In this document: positions 29,818-37,298 of the stretch, one piece after another
Layout of the letters: every line of letters begins with the position of its first letter
Numbering within the stretch: position 1 is the first letter of the stretch
The notes under the pieces: model-generated
Databases searched by the model: none
Seen by the model: the letters and a program-made list of their open reading frames with translations, nothing else
Told to the model about the DNA's origin: nothing
Translations under genes and position numbers: made by a program
Source of the DNA: Bacilli bacterium
Lineage (GTDB): Bacteria > Bacillota_I > Bacilli_A > RFN20 > CAG-826
Direction of reading: 5' to 3'
Assembly (NCBI GenBank): GCA_017429285.1
Contig: JAFRPF010000036.1
Coordinates: 1 to 37,298, forward strand
Length of the DNA: 37,298 nt

Positions 29818-30351
29818 ATGGAAGGCGAATTTAATAATTTAACATTTAATAATAGTAAAATTACCTTTAATCCTAACGTTAATAACATTGCCACAAGTGA
29901 TGAACTGAAGGCCCCTATTATGTATCAGGAAAGTATGGGGACAAATTATTCTCGCCAAAAAGCGATGAAAAGAGCCTCTAAGATCGCTGTTGGAACAGGA
30001 ATTATAATTTTATCTGTCGCAGCTAGTATTCAAGCGGGAAGCTTTATAAATAACGGTTTTGTATTAAATCCTCCCCAAGTGAAGGATGATACATATGAAG
30101 TAAAAGAAAATATCTTCTATTATCAATTTACGATTAATAACAAAAGAAATTATAAAGTTAATTATTATTTTTCTATAAATAACAAGAATACTGACAAGAT
30201 TGATTGTTCAGTTGAGACAACTTATCAAGGTGAATTCAAAGAATTCAAAGAAGACGATAAATGTGTGTTTTATGTCGAATTTACCAATCGATACGATTAT
30301 ACAAAAACCCTTAAAAGAGTGAAATTTAATATAGGAGGAATCATAAAATGA
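29818..30351 (+). CDS. Single-span membrane protein upstream of mscS
   Basis: 177 residues, no family recognised. A ~60-residue polar, Asn-rich N-terminus faces the cytoplasm. One span follows (about 63-82, IAVGTGIIILSVAASIQAG), then an external domain of ~90 residues rich in Tyr, Asn and Lys with a beta pattern. Its stop overlaps the mscS start (ATGA), so the two are translationally coupled and may act together. The ATG at 29818 is preferred to the TTG six bases upstream. No clear ribosome site. Confidence 0.72.
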   Translation: MEGEFNNLTFNNSKITFNPNVNNIATSDELKAPIMYQESMGTNYSRQKAMKRASKIAVGTGIIILSVAASIQAGSFINNGFVLNPPQVKDDTYEVKENIFYYQFTINNKRNYKVNYYFSINNKNTDKIDCSVETTYQGEFKEFKEDDKCVFYVEFTNRYDYTKTLKRVKFNIGGIIK

Positions 30352-31484
30352 CAGAAGTAAATAAGAAAAATTGGTGGAAAAGAAAAACTACTGGCCAAAA
30401 GGTCATGTTTATTATTGCTGTTATCCTTTTTCTTGGTTGTACCGCATTAATACTTTTGTTAATGAATTTAAGAGAAGTGGGGCAAAATGAACTCGCTGAT
30501 GTGATATATGGTAAAGATGTTGCTAACGGCTGGGTGAGAGTAGGACAAGAATTAGCGTCCTCCACAATTACCTGGGTATTAACTGTTGTTATCATCTTTA
30601 TCTCATTTATTTTGATATTTGTGAGTAATTTTATTACTCATCTATTCGATAATAAATCGAGAAAAGCGAATACCATCTCCTCTTTAATTAGATCTTTAAT
30701 TAAATATGTGGTTATTATCGCTGCGATATGTTTCATTCTTATTGCCTGGGGTGTCGATGTCGCTGGTGTTTTAGCGGGTGTTGGTGTTTTAACTCTTATC
30801 ATTGGCTTAGGATGCCAAACATTGATTCAAGATATTATTTCCGGTTTATTCATCGTTTTTGATGATTATTTCGCAGTGGGCGATACAGTCATTATCGATG
30901 GCTTTAGAGGAACGATTACTGAAGTTGGTCTTAAGACCACAAAGCTAGTAGATTTCGGTGGCAATATTAAATCTATTAGTAATAGTTCGATTAATACCGT
31001 CGTTAATATGTCTAGACTTAGAAGTGTGGTTTCTGTCACTTTGTCAGTTTCTTATAATGAAGATGTTGAACACGTCGAAGGATTAATTGTTAAAGAAATT
31101 AATTCTATGAAAGAAAAGATTCCAAATATTATTGAAGGTCCGTGGTATAAAGGTATCGATAATGTTTCCGCTTCTAGTATTGATTTCCTCGTTTTAGCTT
31201 TCGTTAAGGAAGCGGACCGTTTTCAAGTGACTAGAGATATGAAAAGAGAATTCTATTTATTATTTAAAAATAATAATATCCAAATTCCTTACACCCAAGT
31301 TACCGTTAATCCAGAAGATAGTAAAAATAGAGACAAAGCCTCTGAAAGTGATAAAGAATATAGTCTAAATGCGATTAGAGAACAAAGAGGTTTAGTGGTT
31401 AAGGAAAAGCCAAAGAAAAAGACCAACAAAATGGTCGATAAGGTGAAGAAGAGTTTAGAAAAGACTCGTGAGGAAATGGAATAA
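30348..31484 (+). CDS. Small-conductance mechanosensitive channel (MscS family)
   Basis: 378 residues. Three membrane helices (about 15-37, 78-103, 119-150) end in the pore helix, whose Gly/Ala-rich face is GVLAGVGVLTLIIGLG. DIISGLFIVFDDYFAVGD and VIIDGFRGTITEVGLKTTKL start the beta domain, and the C-terminus is a basic tail. It opens under membrane tension to release solutes. A strong ribosome site (AGGAGG) lies inside the upstream gene. The stop abuts the stop of the convergent TetR gene with no gap. Confidence 0.94.
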   Translation: MTEVNKKNWWKRKTTGQKVMFIIAVILFLGCTALILLLMNLREVGQNELADVIYGKDVANGWVRVGQELASSTITWVLTVVIIFISFILIFVSNFITHLFDNKSRKANTISSLIRSLIKYVVIIAAICFILIAWGVDVAGVLAGVGVLTLIIGLGCQTLIQDIISGLFIVFDDYFAVGDTVIIDGFRGTITEVGLKTTKLVDFGGNIKSISNSSINTVVNMSRLRSVVSVTLSVSYNEDVEHVEGLIVKEINSMKEKIPNIIEGPWYKGIDNVSASSIDFLVLAFVKEADRFQVTRDMKREFYLLFKNNNIQIPYTQVTVNPEDSKNRDKASESDKEYSLNAIREQRGLVVKEKPKKKTNKMVDKVKKSLEKTREEME

Positions 31485-32012
31485 TTAAATTGTGGAGATG
31501 GAATGAAGCATCGTATTCATTTCTTCTGGTGACACTTTAAAATCATTTTCGATCCAATCCATTAAAACATTAAATAATCCACCCGCCATAAAATAGGCGA
31601 ACATTGGATTATTTTTTTGTTCTTGTAAATAATCACTTTTTAAATTGACCATGACATATTTAGCATAGCTATTGAGTTGATCTAATAACATCCATTCTCG
31701 ATTAGCTTTTTTAAGAGTTTTAATTTGTCGACTATATTGTTTGATGTAACGGAACATCTCTAAGGTGAAATTTTTAATAGAAAAATCACCTTTTGAGGTG
31801 AATAAAAGATAAAATTCTTCGAATCTTTCATCACAGTAATCTAAAAAGATATCATCCTTTTTACTATAGTAACGATAAAAAGACATGCGGGAACAACCCG
31901 CTTTTTCACATATTTCTTTGACTGATATTTCATCATATGGCTTTCGATGCATTAAAGCGTATAAGGCCACGGAGATATTGGCTTTAGTTTTATTGATTCT
32001 TTTATTAACCAT
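31485..32012 (-). CDS. TetR-family regulator (leaderless)
   Basis: 175 residues. Helix-turn-helix ISVKEICEKAGCSRMSFYRYYSKKDDIF. The start at 32012 (MVNKRINKTK) fits the minus-strand promoter TTGTAA (32049-32044), 17 bases, TATAAT, six bases, ATG, with no ribosome site. It diverges from a two-helix membrane protein gene across TTACA-AC-TGTAA (32042-32053), the likely operator. The C-terminal domain is not recognised. Confidence 0.88.
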   Translation of the reverse strand: MVNKRINKTKANISVALYALMHRKPYDEISVKEICEKAGCSRMSFYRYYSKKDDIFLDYCDERFEEFYLLFTSKGDFSIKNFTLEMFRYIKQYSRQIKTLKKANREWMLLDQLNSYAKYVMVNLKSDYLQEQKNNPMFAYFMAGGLFNVLMDWIENDFKVSPEEMNTMLHSISTI

Positions 32013-32018
32013 AGTTAA

Positions 32019-32087
32019 ATTATAGTTTTTGATAATTATATTTACAACTGTAACATTATTCAAAAAATCTAGAGTTTATGCTATATT
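32019..32087. promoter_or_regulatory. Divergent leaderless promoters with TTACA-AC-TGTAA
   Basis: The inverted repeat lies at 32042-32053 and overlaps the -35 box (TTGTAA) of the minus-strand TetR promoter, whose TATAAT ends six bases before its ATG. On the plus strand TATATT (32082-32087) lies seven bases before the ATG at 32095. Confidence 0.65.
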
Positions 32088-32094
32088 ATTTGCT

Positions 32095-32553
32095 ATGGAA
32101 AAAATAACTAGAATCACTAATAAGCTAAACGAGCAGATTGTTATAGACAAATATTTATTATTTGAATGGAAATTAGTTAGACAAGAAGAACAAGGTCGTA
32201 AGATCGTCTTAGAGTTTGAAAGAGATGATAGTGTGCCTTACATCGAAGAATTAAGAAAACTAGAAAATAGTTACTATGAATATCATATCGGGCCGATGTT
32301 TTTATCAATTATCTTTCCGATTATTGCCTTTATCTTTTTAACTATATTTTTAGTGTTAATGATTATCCAAAGAGGCAATTTTAAAACTGAGATTTATTTC
32401 CCCTCATTAATGATTCCGGCATTTGTCTTTCTTTTGTTAGGAGTTCTCATCACCTTTTTAAGAAGTAAGGCAATAAATAAGATCGATGTTGATAAGCCAA
32501 TCAAAGAAGCTGAGATGAGAGAAAAGATCAAACAAATTAAATCTAAGAATTAA
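32095..32553 (+). CDS. Two-helix membrane protein
   Basis: 152 residues, no family recognised. A charged cytoplasmic N-terminus (~1-62), two hydrophobic helices (about 65-90 and 103-123) and a charged tail rich in Lys and Glu. It starts seven bases after TATATT with no ribosome site, so it is probably leaderless. The divergent TetR is the likely regulator. A T-tailed hairpin follows. Confidence 0.75.
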   Translation: MEKITRITNKLNEQIVIDKYLLFEWKLVRQEEQGRKIVLEFERDDSVPYIEELRKLENSYYEYHIGPMFLSIIFPIIAFIFLTIFLVLMIIQRGNFKTEIYFPSLMIPAFVFLLLGVLITFLRSKAINKIDVDKPIKEAEMREKIKQIKSKN

Positions 32554-32587
32554 CCTATTTATTGATAATTAATATTTATAAGAAATG

Positions 32588-32622
32588 TGTGTCTGAAACA
32601 TGATAAAAGAGACACATTTTTT
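32588..32622 (+). terminator. Intrinsic terminator after the two-helix membrane protein
   Basis: TGTGTCT (32588-32594) pairs with AGACACA (32610-32616) across a 15-base loop, followed by six T. Confidence 0.75.
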
Positions 32623-32632
32623 ATTTCTTATC

Positions 32633-32668
32633 ACTTTGTTTTACAAAGTAAATCAAATCATGTAGAAT
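32633..32668 (+). promoter_or_regulatory. Promoter of the ABC exporter with operator-like repeat
   Basis: TTTACA (32641-32646 region), 17 bases, TAGAAT (32663-32668). ACTTTGT-TTT-ACAAAGT (32633-32649) is a perfect inverted repeat over the -35 box. A second palindrome, TAACAATTGTTA, lies at 32672-32683. Confidence 0.6.
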
Positions 32669-32709
32669 TATTAACAATTGTTATAAACGCTCTTAGGAGG
32701 ATTATATAT

Positions 32710-35700
32710 ATGCTTAAGCTAGTTGATATCAGAAAAGATTATGTCACTAAAGGGGTACCAACCGTTACCGCCTTACAAGATATAAATATTTGTTTTCGTA
32801 AAAATGAATTTGTTTCTATTTTAGGACCTTCTGGTAGTGGTAAAACCACATTACTAAATATCATCGGTGGTCTTGATCACTATACAAGTGGTGATCTAGT
32901 GATCGCTGGTAAATCCACGAAAGATTTTAAAGATAGAGACTGGGATTTCTATAGAAATCAAAGAATTGGTTTCATCTTCCAAAGCTATAATTTAATTCCT
33001 CACCAAACTGTTTTAGCTAATGTTGAATTAGCTTTAACTATTTCTGGCGTTAGCAAACAAGAAAGAACTGAAAGAGCGAAAGAAGCTTTAAATAAAGTTG
33101 GTTTACACGACCAATATCATAAAAGACCAAATCAATTAAGTGGTGGTCAATGCCAAAGAGTGGCAATTGCTAGAGCCTTAGTCAATAATCCAGAAATCTT
33201 ATTAGCAGATGAACCTACTGGTGCCCTAGATACTAAAACCAGTGAACAGATTATGGAACTCATCAAGGAGATTAGTAAGGACCGCCTTGTTATCATGGTT
33301 ACCCATAACCCTGATTTAGCGGATCGTTATTCTAATCGTATCTTACGTCTTTTAGATGGAAGAATTACCGAAGATAGTAATCCATTTACTAGTGAGCAAG
33401 AAGAAAAAGAAGTGGAATCTTTAACTAGTGAAACTGTCGATAAGAAAAGCAAAGCTAAGATGGGCTTAACCACAGCGACAAAGTTAAGCTTTAGAAATTT
33501 AATTTCTAAGAAAGGTAGAACAATCTTAGTAGCGATCGCTTCTAGTATCGGTATTATCGGTGTTTCTACAGTATTAAGTGTTTCCTTTGGTGTTACTAAT
33601 TATGTCGATAGCATGCAAGATGATATGCTTTCTAGTTATCCTTTAACCATTGCTGAACAAAGTGTTGATTTAACATCGTTAATGACCGGTTTATCTAGTA
33701 ACGAAAAAGCCGATTTAGCGAAGTTTGATGTTAACACTCAAGTTGGTATGCAATCTATGATTGAATATTTGATGGATAAATATTCTGATTTCACTAAAAT
33801 CAACACAAATGATATCAATAACACATTAATTGATTACGTCAAACAATTACCAGAAAAAGATGTCGCGGCGATTCAATATAATTACGGTTTAGATGTCACT
33901 AATAACATCTTTACGAACTGGACTCTTTCTAAACAAGAAGGTAAAACCAAACAATGGATGTCCGTTAACGGATTAACACAAAGATATATCTCCGAACTTA
34001 AAACTGTTGGAGGTTTTGAAAGATACGCTACTTATGTAGATTTATTTACTAATTTCATGAAAGAAATGCCTGGTGATGAAGCTTATATCACTAGCCAATA
34101 TGACCTCTTAGGCAACTCTAAATTCGCTAGTAGCGAAAATGAGATGATGATCGTTACTGATCATGACACAACTGTCACTGATTTATTACTTGGTCAATTA
34201 GGTATTTATGACCATGATTCCTTTATCAATATCGGAAAAAAAGCCGTTCAAATTTATAAAAAAGGTGAAAAAGAAGACCAATCCGATTGGGGCTTAAAGC
34301 AAAAATTAGATGAAAAAGTCATCACTCGCGCCGAATATGACGCTGAAATTGCTAAGCTCACTGAAAAATATCCATATGACCAATACGTGAATTATGATGA
34401 ATTGATCGGTAGAGAATTCTATTATCTACCACATGAAGCTTTATGGGATTATGGAAATGTCTCTAATGACACGACCATGACTGGTAGTATTTTAATATAT
34501 TCTCCAGAGAAGATTTATAACCTTCAATACAGTCTTGTGGATCTAACTCCAATTAATCCTGATTTAGGTAAATATGACATGTTAAGTGGTGATGAGATTA
34601 ACATCACCGATCCAAGCTTAAGTAAGAAAGTTACTTTCGCTAGAAGTGCATCCGCGAATCGTGATCCTGAAACATTCTTTGATGGCGATTTACCAAGTGA
34701 AAAGGTTTGGTTTGAAATTGGTAGCATGCAAGACCCCACGCCAACCGGAAGAGGTTTATCGATTGGTAAAACTGGAGATACAAGAACCGCGGCTATTTTA
34801 AACCTTAGCGATATGTCGGTTTTGGAAACATATCCAAAGAGTGCGAGTGAGAAAGTGATTGCTGACGCCGAAGAAAGCGATACCGTAAATGGCTATTATT
34901 ATCACGCTGATAACAATGACGTAGTTAATAATCCAAAAGCCATGAAGATGACCATCTCTGGTATTTTAAGACCGAAGAAATCTACCAATTTTGGCTCTTT
35001 AACTAGAGGTATTTATTATAATAAAGGCCTTTCTAATAAATATATGAGTGATGCCGCTAATGCGCCAATCATCACTGATAGTGAAAAAGGATTTAAACAA
35101 TTCTTTACCAAAGGACAAGTCATTACTTCAACTTTTGGAGCGTATTGTAAATATCCATATTTAAGTTATAAACCAGATCAAGATAATCCAACTTTAAAAG
35201 ATGATTACGCTTTTGCCCTTAATGGTGATTTCTCTTCTTCAATGTCTGATTTATTCTCCTCGTTCTTGGGAGGAAGTGATCATCAATCCGCAAACGTTAT
35301 TTATATGCGTTCTCTTTCTGGTATTAAAGCGAGATTTGATACGGAAACATTATCCGCTTCCTTTGATTTGTTGCCACAAGAAATATCCATTTATCCAAAA
35401 GACTTTGCTAGCAAAGATAATATCACTAAACATTTAGATAGATGGAATAGTGAAGATACATTAACGATTAATGGCGAAGAAGTTAGTAGAACAGCGAGAA
35501 AAGATTTAACTTATACTGACACAGTAGCGATGATTATCACCGTTATTAAATCATTAATTACTATAGTAACTAGTGCTTTAGTGGCCTTTACATCATTATC
35601 ATTAGTGGTCTCTTGTTTCATGATTGCGGTTATCACTTATATCTCCGTAATGGAAAGAGTTAAAGAAATCGGTGTTATTAGATCTCTCGGTGGTAGAAAA

Positions 35701-35964
35701 AGAGATGTTACTCGTTTGTTTACCGCGGAAAACTTTATCACTGGTTTAGCTTCTGGCATTATCGGTATCAGTGTTACTTACCTATTAAGTATATTAATAA
35801 ATGTTATTGTTCACTTCTTTGGAGCACCAAACATTTCTATGCTCCCATGGTGGATGGCTCTTATTATGGTGGCTTTAGCGATATTCTTAAATGTCATCTC
35901 TGGATTAATTCCAAGTCAAAAAGCCGCAAAACAAGATCCTGTGGTAGCTTTAAGGAGCGAATAA
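32710..35964 (+). CDS. ABC transporter, fused ATPase and FtsX/MacB-type permease
   Basis: 1084 residues. ATPase domain first: Walker A GPSGSGKT near residue 39, signature LSGGQCQRVAIARAL near 141, Walker B LLADEPTGALD near 161, switch His in VMVTHN. A linker leads to one span (~272-295), then a ~640-residue external domain, then three spans from ~937. The coupling stretch MERVKEIGVIRSLGGRKRD and the end KQDPVVALR are typical of FtsX/MacB permeases. Such mechanotransmission transporters expel peptides or lipids, or drive envelope enzymes; substrate is unknown. The start at 32710 follows AGGAGG (32695-32700); the longer frame from 32587 runs through the promoter. It is followed by rimO after one base. 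Confidence 0.92.
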   Translation: MLKLVDIRKDYVTKGVPTVTALQDINICFRKNEFVSILGPSGSGKTTLLNIIGGLDHYTSGDLVIAGKSTKDFKDRDWDFYRNQRIGFIFQSYNLIPHQTVLANVELALTISGVSKQERTERAKEALNKVGLHDQYHKRPNQLSGGQCQRVAIARALVNNPEILLADEPTGALDTKTSEQIMELIKEISKDRLVIMVTHNPDLADRYSNRILRLLDGRITEDSNPFTSEQEEKEVESLTSETVDKKSKAKMGLTTATKLSFRNLISKKGRTILVAIASSIGIIGVSTVLSVSFGVTNYVDSMQDDMLSSYPLTIAEQSVDLTSLMTGLSSNEKADLAKFDVNTQVGMQSMIEYLMDKYSDFTKINTNDINNTLIDYVKQLPEKDVAAIQYNYGLDVTNNIFTNWTLSKQEGKTKQWMSVNGLTQRYISELKTVGGFERYATYVDLFTNFMKEMPGDEAYITSQYDLLGNSKFASSENEMMIVTDHDTTVTDLLLGQLGIYDHDSFINIGKKAVQIYKKGEKEDQSDWGLKQKLDEKVITRAEYDAEIAKLTEKYPYDQYVNYDELIGREFYYLPHEALWDYGNVSNDTTMTGSILIYSPEKIYNLQYSLVDLTPINPDLGKYDMLSGDEINITDPSLSKKVTFARSASANRDPETFFDGDLPSEKVWFEIGSMQDPTPTGRGLSIGKTGDTRTAAILNLSDMSVLETYPKSASEKVIADAEESDTVNGYYYHADNNDVVNNPKAMKMTISGILRPKKSTNFGSLTRGIYYNKGLSNKYMSDAANAPIITDSEKGFKQFFTKGQVITSTFGAYCKYPYLSYKPDQDNPTLKDDYAFALNGDFSSSMSDLFSSFLGGSDHQSANVIYMRSLSGIKARFDTETLSASFDLLPQEISIYPKDFASKDNITKHLDRWNSEDTLTINGEEVSRTARKDLTYTDTVAMIITVIKSLITIVTSALVAFTSLSLVVSCFMIAVITYISVMERVKEIGVIRSLGGRKRDVTRLFTAENFITGLASGIIGISVTYLLSILINVIVHFFGAPNISMLPWWMALIMVALAIFLNVISGLIPSQKAAKQDPVVALRSE

Positions 35965-35965
35965 A

Positions 35966-37252
35966 GTGCTTAAAATCGGTTTAGTTTCTTTAGGATGCGC
36001 GAAAAATTTAGTCGATAGTGAAAATATCCTTGGCTTATTAAAACATGATGGATATCAAATTGTTTCTTCTATTGGAGAAAGTGATATTATCATCGTCAAT
36101 ACCTGCGGATTTATTACTTCAAGTAAAAGAGAATCGATTGATACGATTTTTGAAATGCTTTCATACGGTAAAAAAGTCGTAGTTACCGGTTGTTTAGCGG
36201 AACGCTACGAAAAGGAATTAAAAGAAGAAATTCCAGAAGTTAGTCTCATACCGATTCATGATTATCAAAAATTTAATGAATTATTCGCGAAAGTGGATAA
36301 AGAGTTACATGAAAAAGGTGGATTAAATGATAATTATCGTCTTATTTCGACTGGTCATTATTCCGCTTATTTAAAGATTGGAGAAGGATGCGATAATTGC
36401 TGCACCTATTGTGCGATTCCTCTTATTAGAGGACATTTTGTTTCTCGCCCTTATGATGAAATCATTAAAGAAGCTCACGTTTTAGCGGATTCTGGGATTA
36501 AAGAAATTATCGTTTTAGAACAAGACACCACGAAATATGGGATCGATTTAAAAGATGGAAATAACATTGTTTCTTTATTAAAAGGATTATTAGAAATTAA
36601 GAAATTAGAATATATCCGTTTACTTTATCTATATCCAGACGAGATAAGCGATGAATTAATTGATTTAATCTCTAAAGAAGAAAGATTAACTCCATATTTT
36701 GATATTCCGATCCAACATAGTGAAGACCACATATTAAAAGATATGAATCGACGTGGAGATAGAAATTTCTTACTTAATTTATTTAAAAAGATTAAGGATA
36801 AAGTACCTAATGCGATATTAAGAACCACCGTCATGGTGGGTTTCCCAGGTGAAAGTGAAATAGATGTAGATAATCTTATAAGTTTCATGAAAGAGGTGGA
36901 ATTCGACCATTTAGGGGCTTTTACCTATTCTCGTGAAGAAGGAACTCGTTCCTATGATTTTAAAAATCAAATCGATGAAGAAGTTAAAAAGAAAAGACTA
37001 GAAAGAGTGATGAAAACTCAACAATCAATTTCTTATAAGAAAAATAAGAAACATATTGGTGAAATTATGGAAGGGTTAGTCGTTGGAAAAGAAAAAGACC
37101 AATACTTATTAAGAAGTTATTGGAACGCTCCCGATGATGTTGATGGAAAAATATATTTCACCAGTTTTAAAGAATTAAAAGAAGGAGAAAAAGTAAAAGT
37201 ATTAATCGAAAATGCTTTTGTTTATGATTTAATGGGTAAATTAATAAATTAA
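35966..37252 (+). CDS. rimO: Ribosomal protein S12 methylthiotransferase RimO
   Basis: 428 residues, GTG start with GGAG upstream (in the end of the previous gene). RimO adds a methylthio group to the conserved Asp of S12. The MTTase domain has SLGCAKNLVDSE, NTCGFI and VTGCLAE with its three cluster cysteines. The radical-SAM motif is CDNCCTYC near residue 143, followed by IPLIRG. A C-terminal TRAM domain follows. SLGCAKN with NTCGFI separates it from MiaB and MtaB. It begins one base after the ABC exporter stop. Confidence 0.94.
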   Translation: MLKIGLVSLGCAKNLVDSENILGLLKHDGYQIVSSIGESDIIIVNTCGFITSSKRESIDTIFEMLSYGKKVVVTGCLAERYEKELKEEIPEVSLIPIHDYQKFNELFAKVDKELHEKGGLNDNYRLISTGHYSAYLKIGEGCDNCCTYCAIPLIRGHFVSRPYDEIIKEAHVLADSGIKEIIVLEQDTTKYGIDLKDGNNIVSLLKGLLEIKKLEYIRLLYLYPDEISDELIDLISKEERLTPYFDIPIQHSEDHILKDMNRRGDRNFLLNLFKKIKDKVPNAILRTTVMVGFPGESEIDVDNLISFMKEVEFDHLGAFTYSREEGTRSYDFKNQIDEEVKKKRLERVMKTQQSISYKKNKKHIGEIMEGLVVGKEKDQYLLRSYWNAPDDVDGKIYFTSFKELKEGEKVKVLIENAFVYDLMGKLIN

Positions 37253-37254
37253 AC

Positions 37255-37279
37255 TTGTAGAAGAAAGCGTTTCGTTATA
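37255..37279 (+). promoter_or_regulatory. Promoter for a gene beyond the window
   Basis: TTGTAG near 37255 and TATAAT near 37275, 15-16 bases apart, followed by the window end. The next gene is not visible. Confidence 0.45.
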
Positions 37280-37298
37280 ATATTATTCGCGTACCGCC

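Noticed and set aside
32587..32709. Longer start for the ABC exporter
   Set aside because: It would include the terminator, promoter and ribosome site upstream of 32710.

Overview
The window reads as the chromosome of an AT-rich, low-GC Gram-positive bacterium. Its ribosomal proteins (a zinc-ribbon L32, S21), OhrR-type and TetR regulators, single-membrane lipoproteins and AGGAGG ribosome sites fit Bacilli or Erysipelotrichia-like gut lineages; this placement is inference. TGA is a stop codon (for example at 1252-1254, 19736-19738 and 30349-30351), so this is not a Mycoplasma with the TGA=Trp code. Leu is mostly TTA and Arg mostly AGA. I see no insertion sequence, phage or CRISPR array. The window is ordinary chromosome with an accessory flavour: surface proteins, small membrane proteins and many local regulators.

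Layout. 1-4790: end of a GltD-like Fe-S flavoprotein, hypA, a zinc-ribbon membrane protein, rsmE, an unknown gene and mtaB, tightly packed and partly overlapping. 4883-6235: rpmF, deoC, rpsU and an initiator tRNA with odd features. 6303-7630: a leader that matches the fluoride (crcB-type) riboswitch and ends in an intrinsic terminator, in front of an SLC9B-like cation:proton antiporter. 7720-11832: a TetR/membrane-protein operon divergent from two membrane-anchored alpha/beta hydrolases. 12092-13849 and 23447-25252: two paralogous surface proteins (signal peptide, beta-rich ectodomain, Ig-like domain, Pro/Asp linker, one membrane span, conserved basic cytoplasmic tail). They share an 11-bp-spaced direct repeat upstream and related terminators. 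13951-23038: a redox and repair neighbourhood with msrA, a flavodoxin-OhrR-disulfide reductase operon, free-methionine sulfoxide reductase next to its own TetR, and rubrerythrin. Between these lie a DUF4097 protein, a lipoprotein and small membrane proteins. 23148-23317: tRNA-Asp and tRNA-Phe. 25404-27486: a membrane glycosyltransferase overlapped by a PlsC-like acyltransferase. 27483-31484: an ABC import permease and binding lipoprotein without an ATPase, divergent from a Crp-like regulator whose perfect TGTGA-N6-TCACA site sits between them, then a membrane protein and mscS. 31485-37252: a leaderless TetR and a leaderless small membrane protein, a 1084-residue MacB-type ABC exporter, and rimO.

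Two genome-wide habits stand out. Many genes start about 5-8 bases after a -10 box with no ribosome site (leaderless mRNAs), next to others with perfect AGGAGG sites. Convergent genes meet end to end or overlap, and the intrinsic terminator of one often lies inside the coding sequence of the other.
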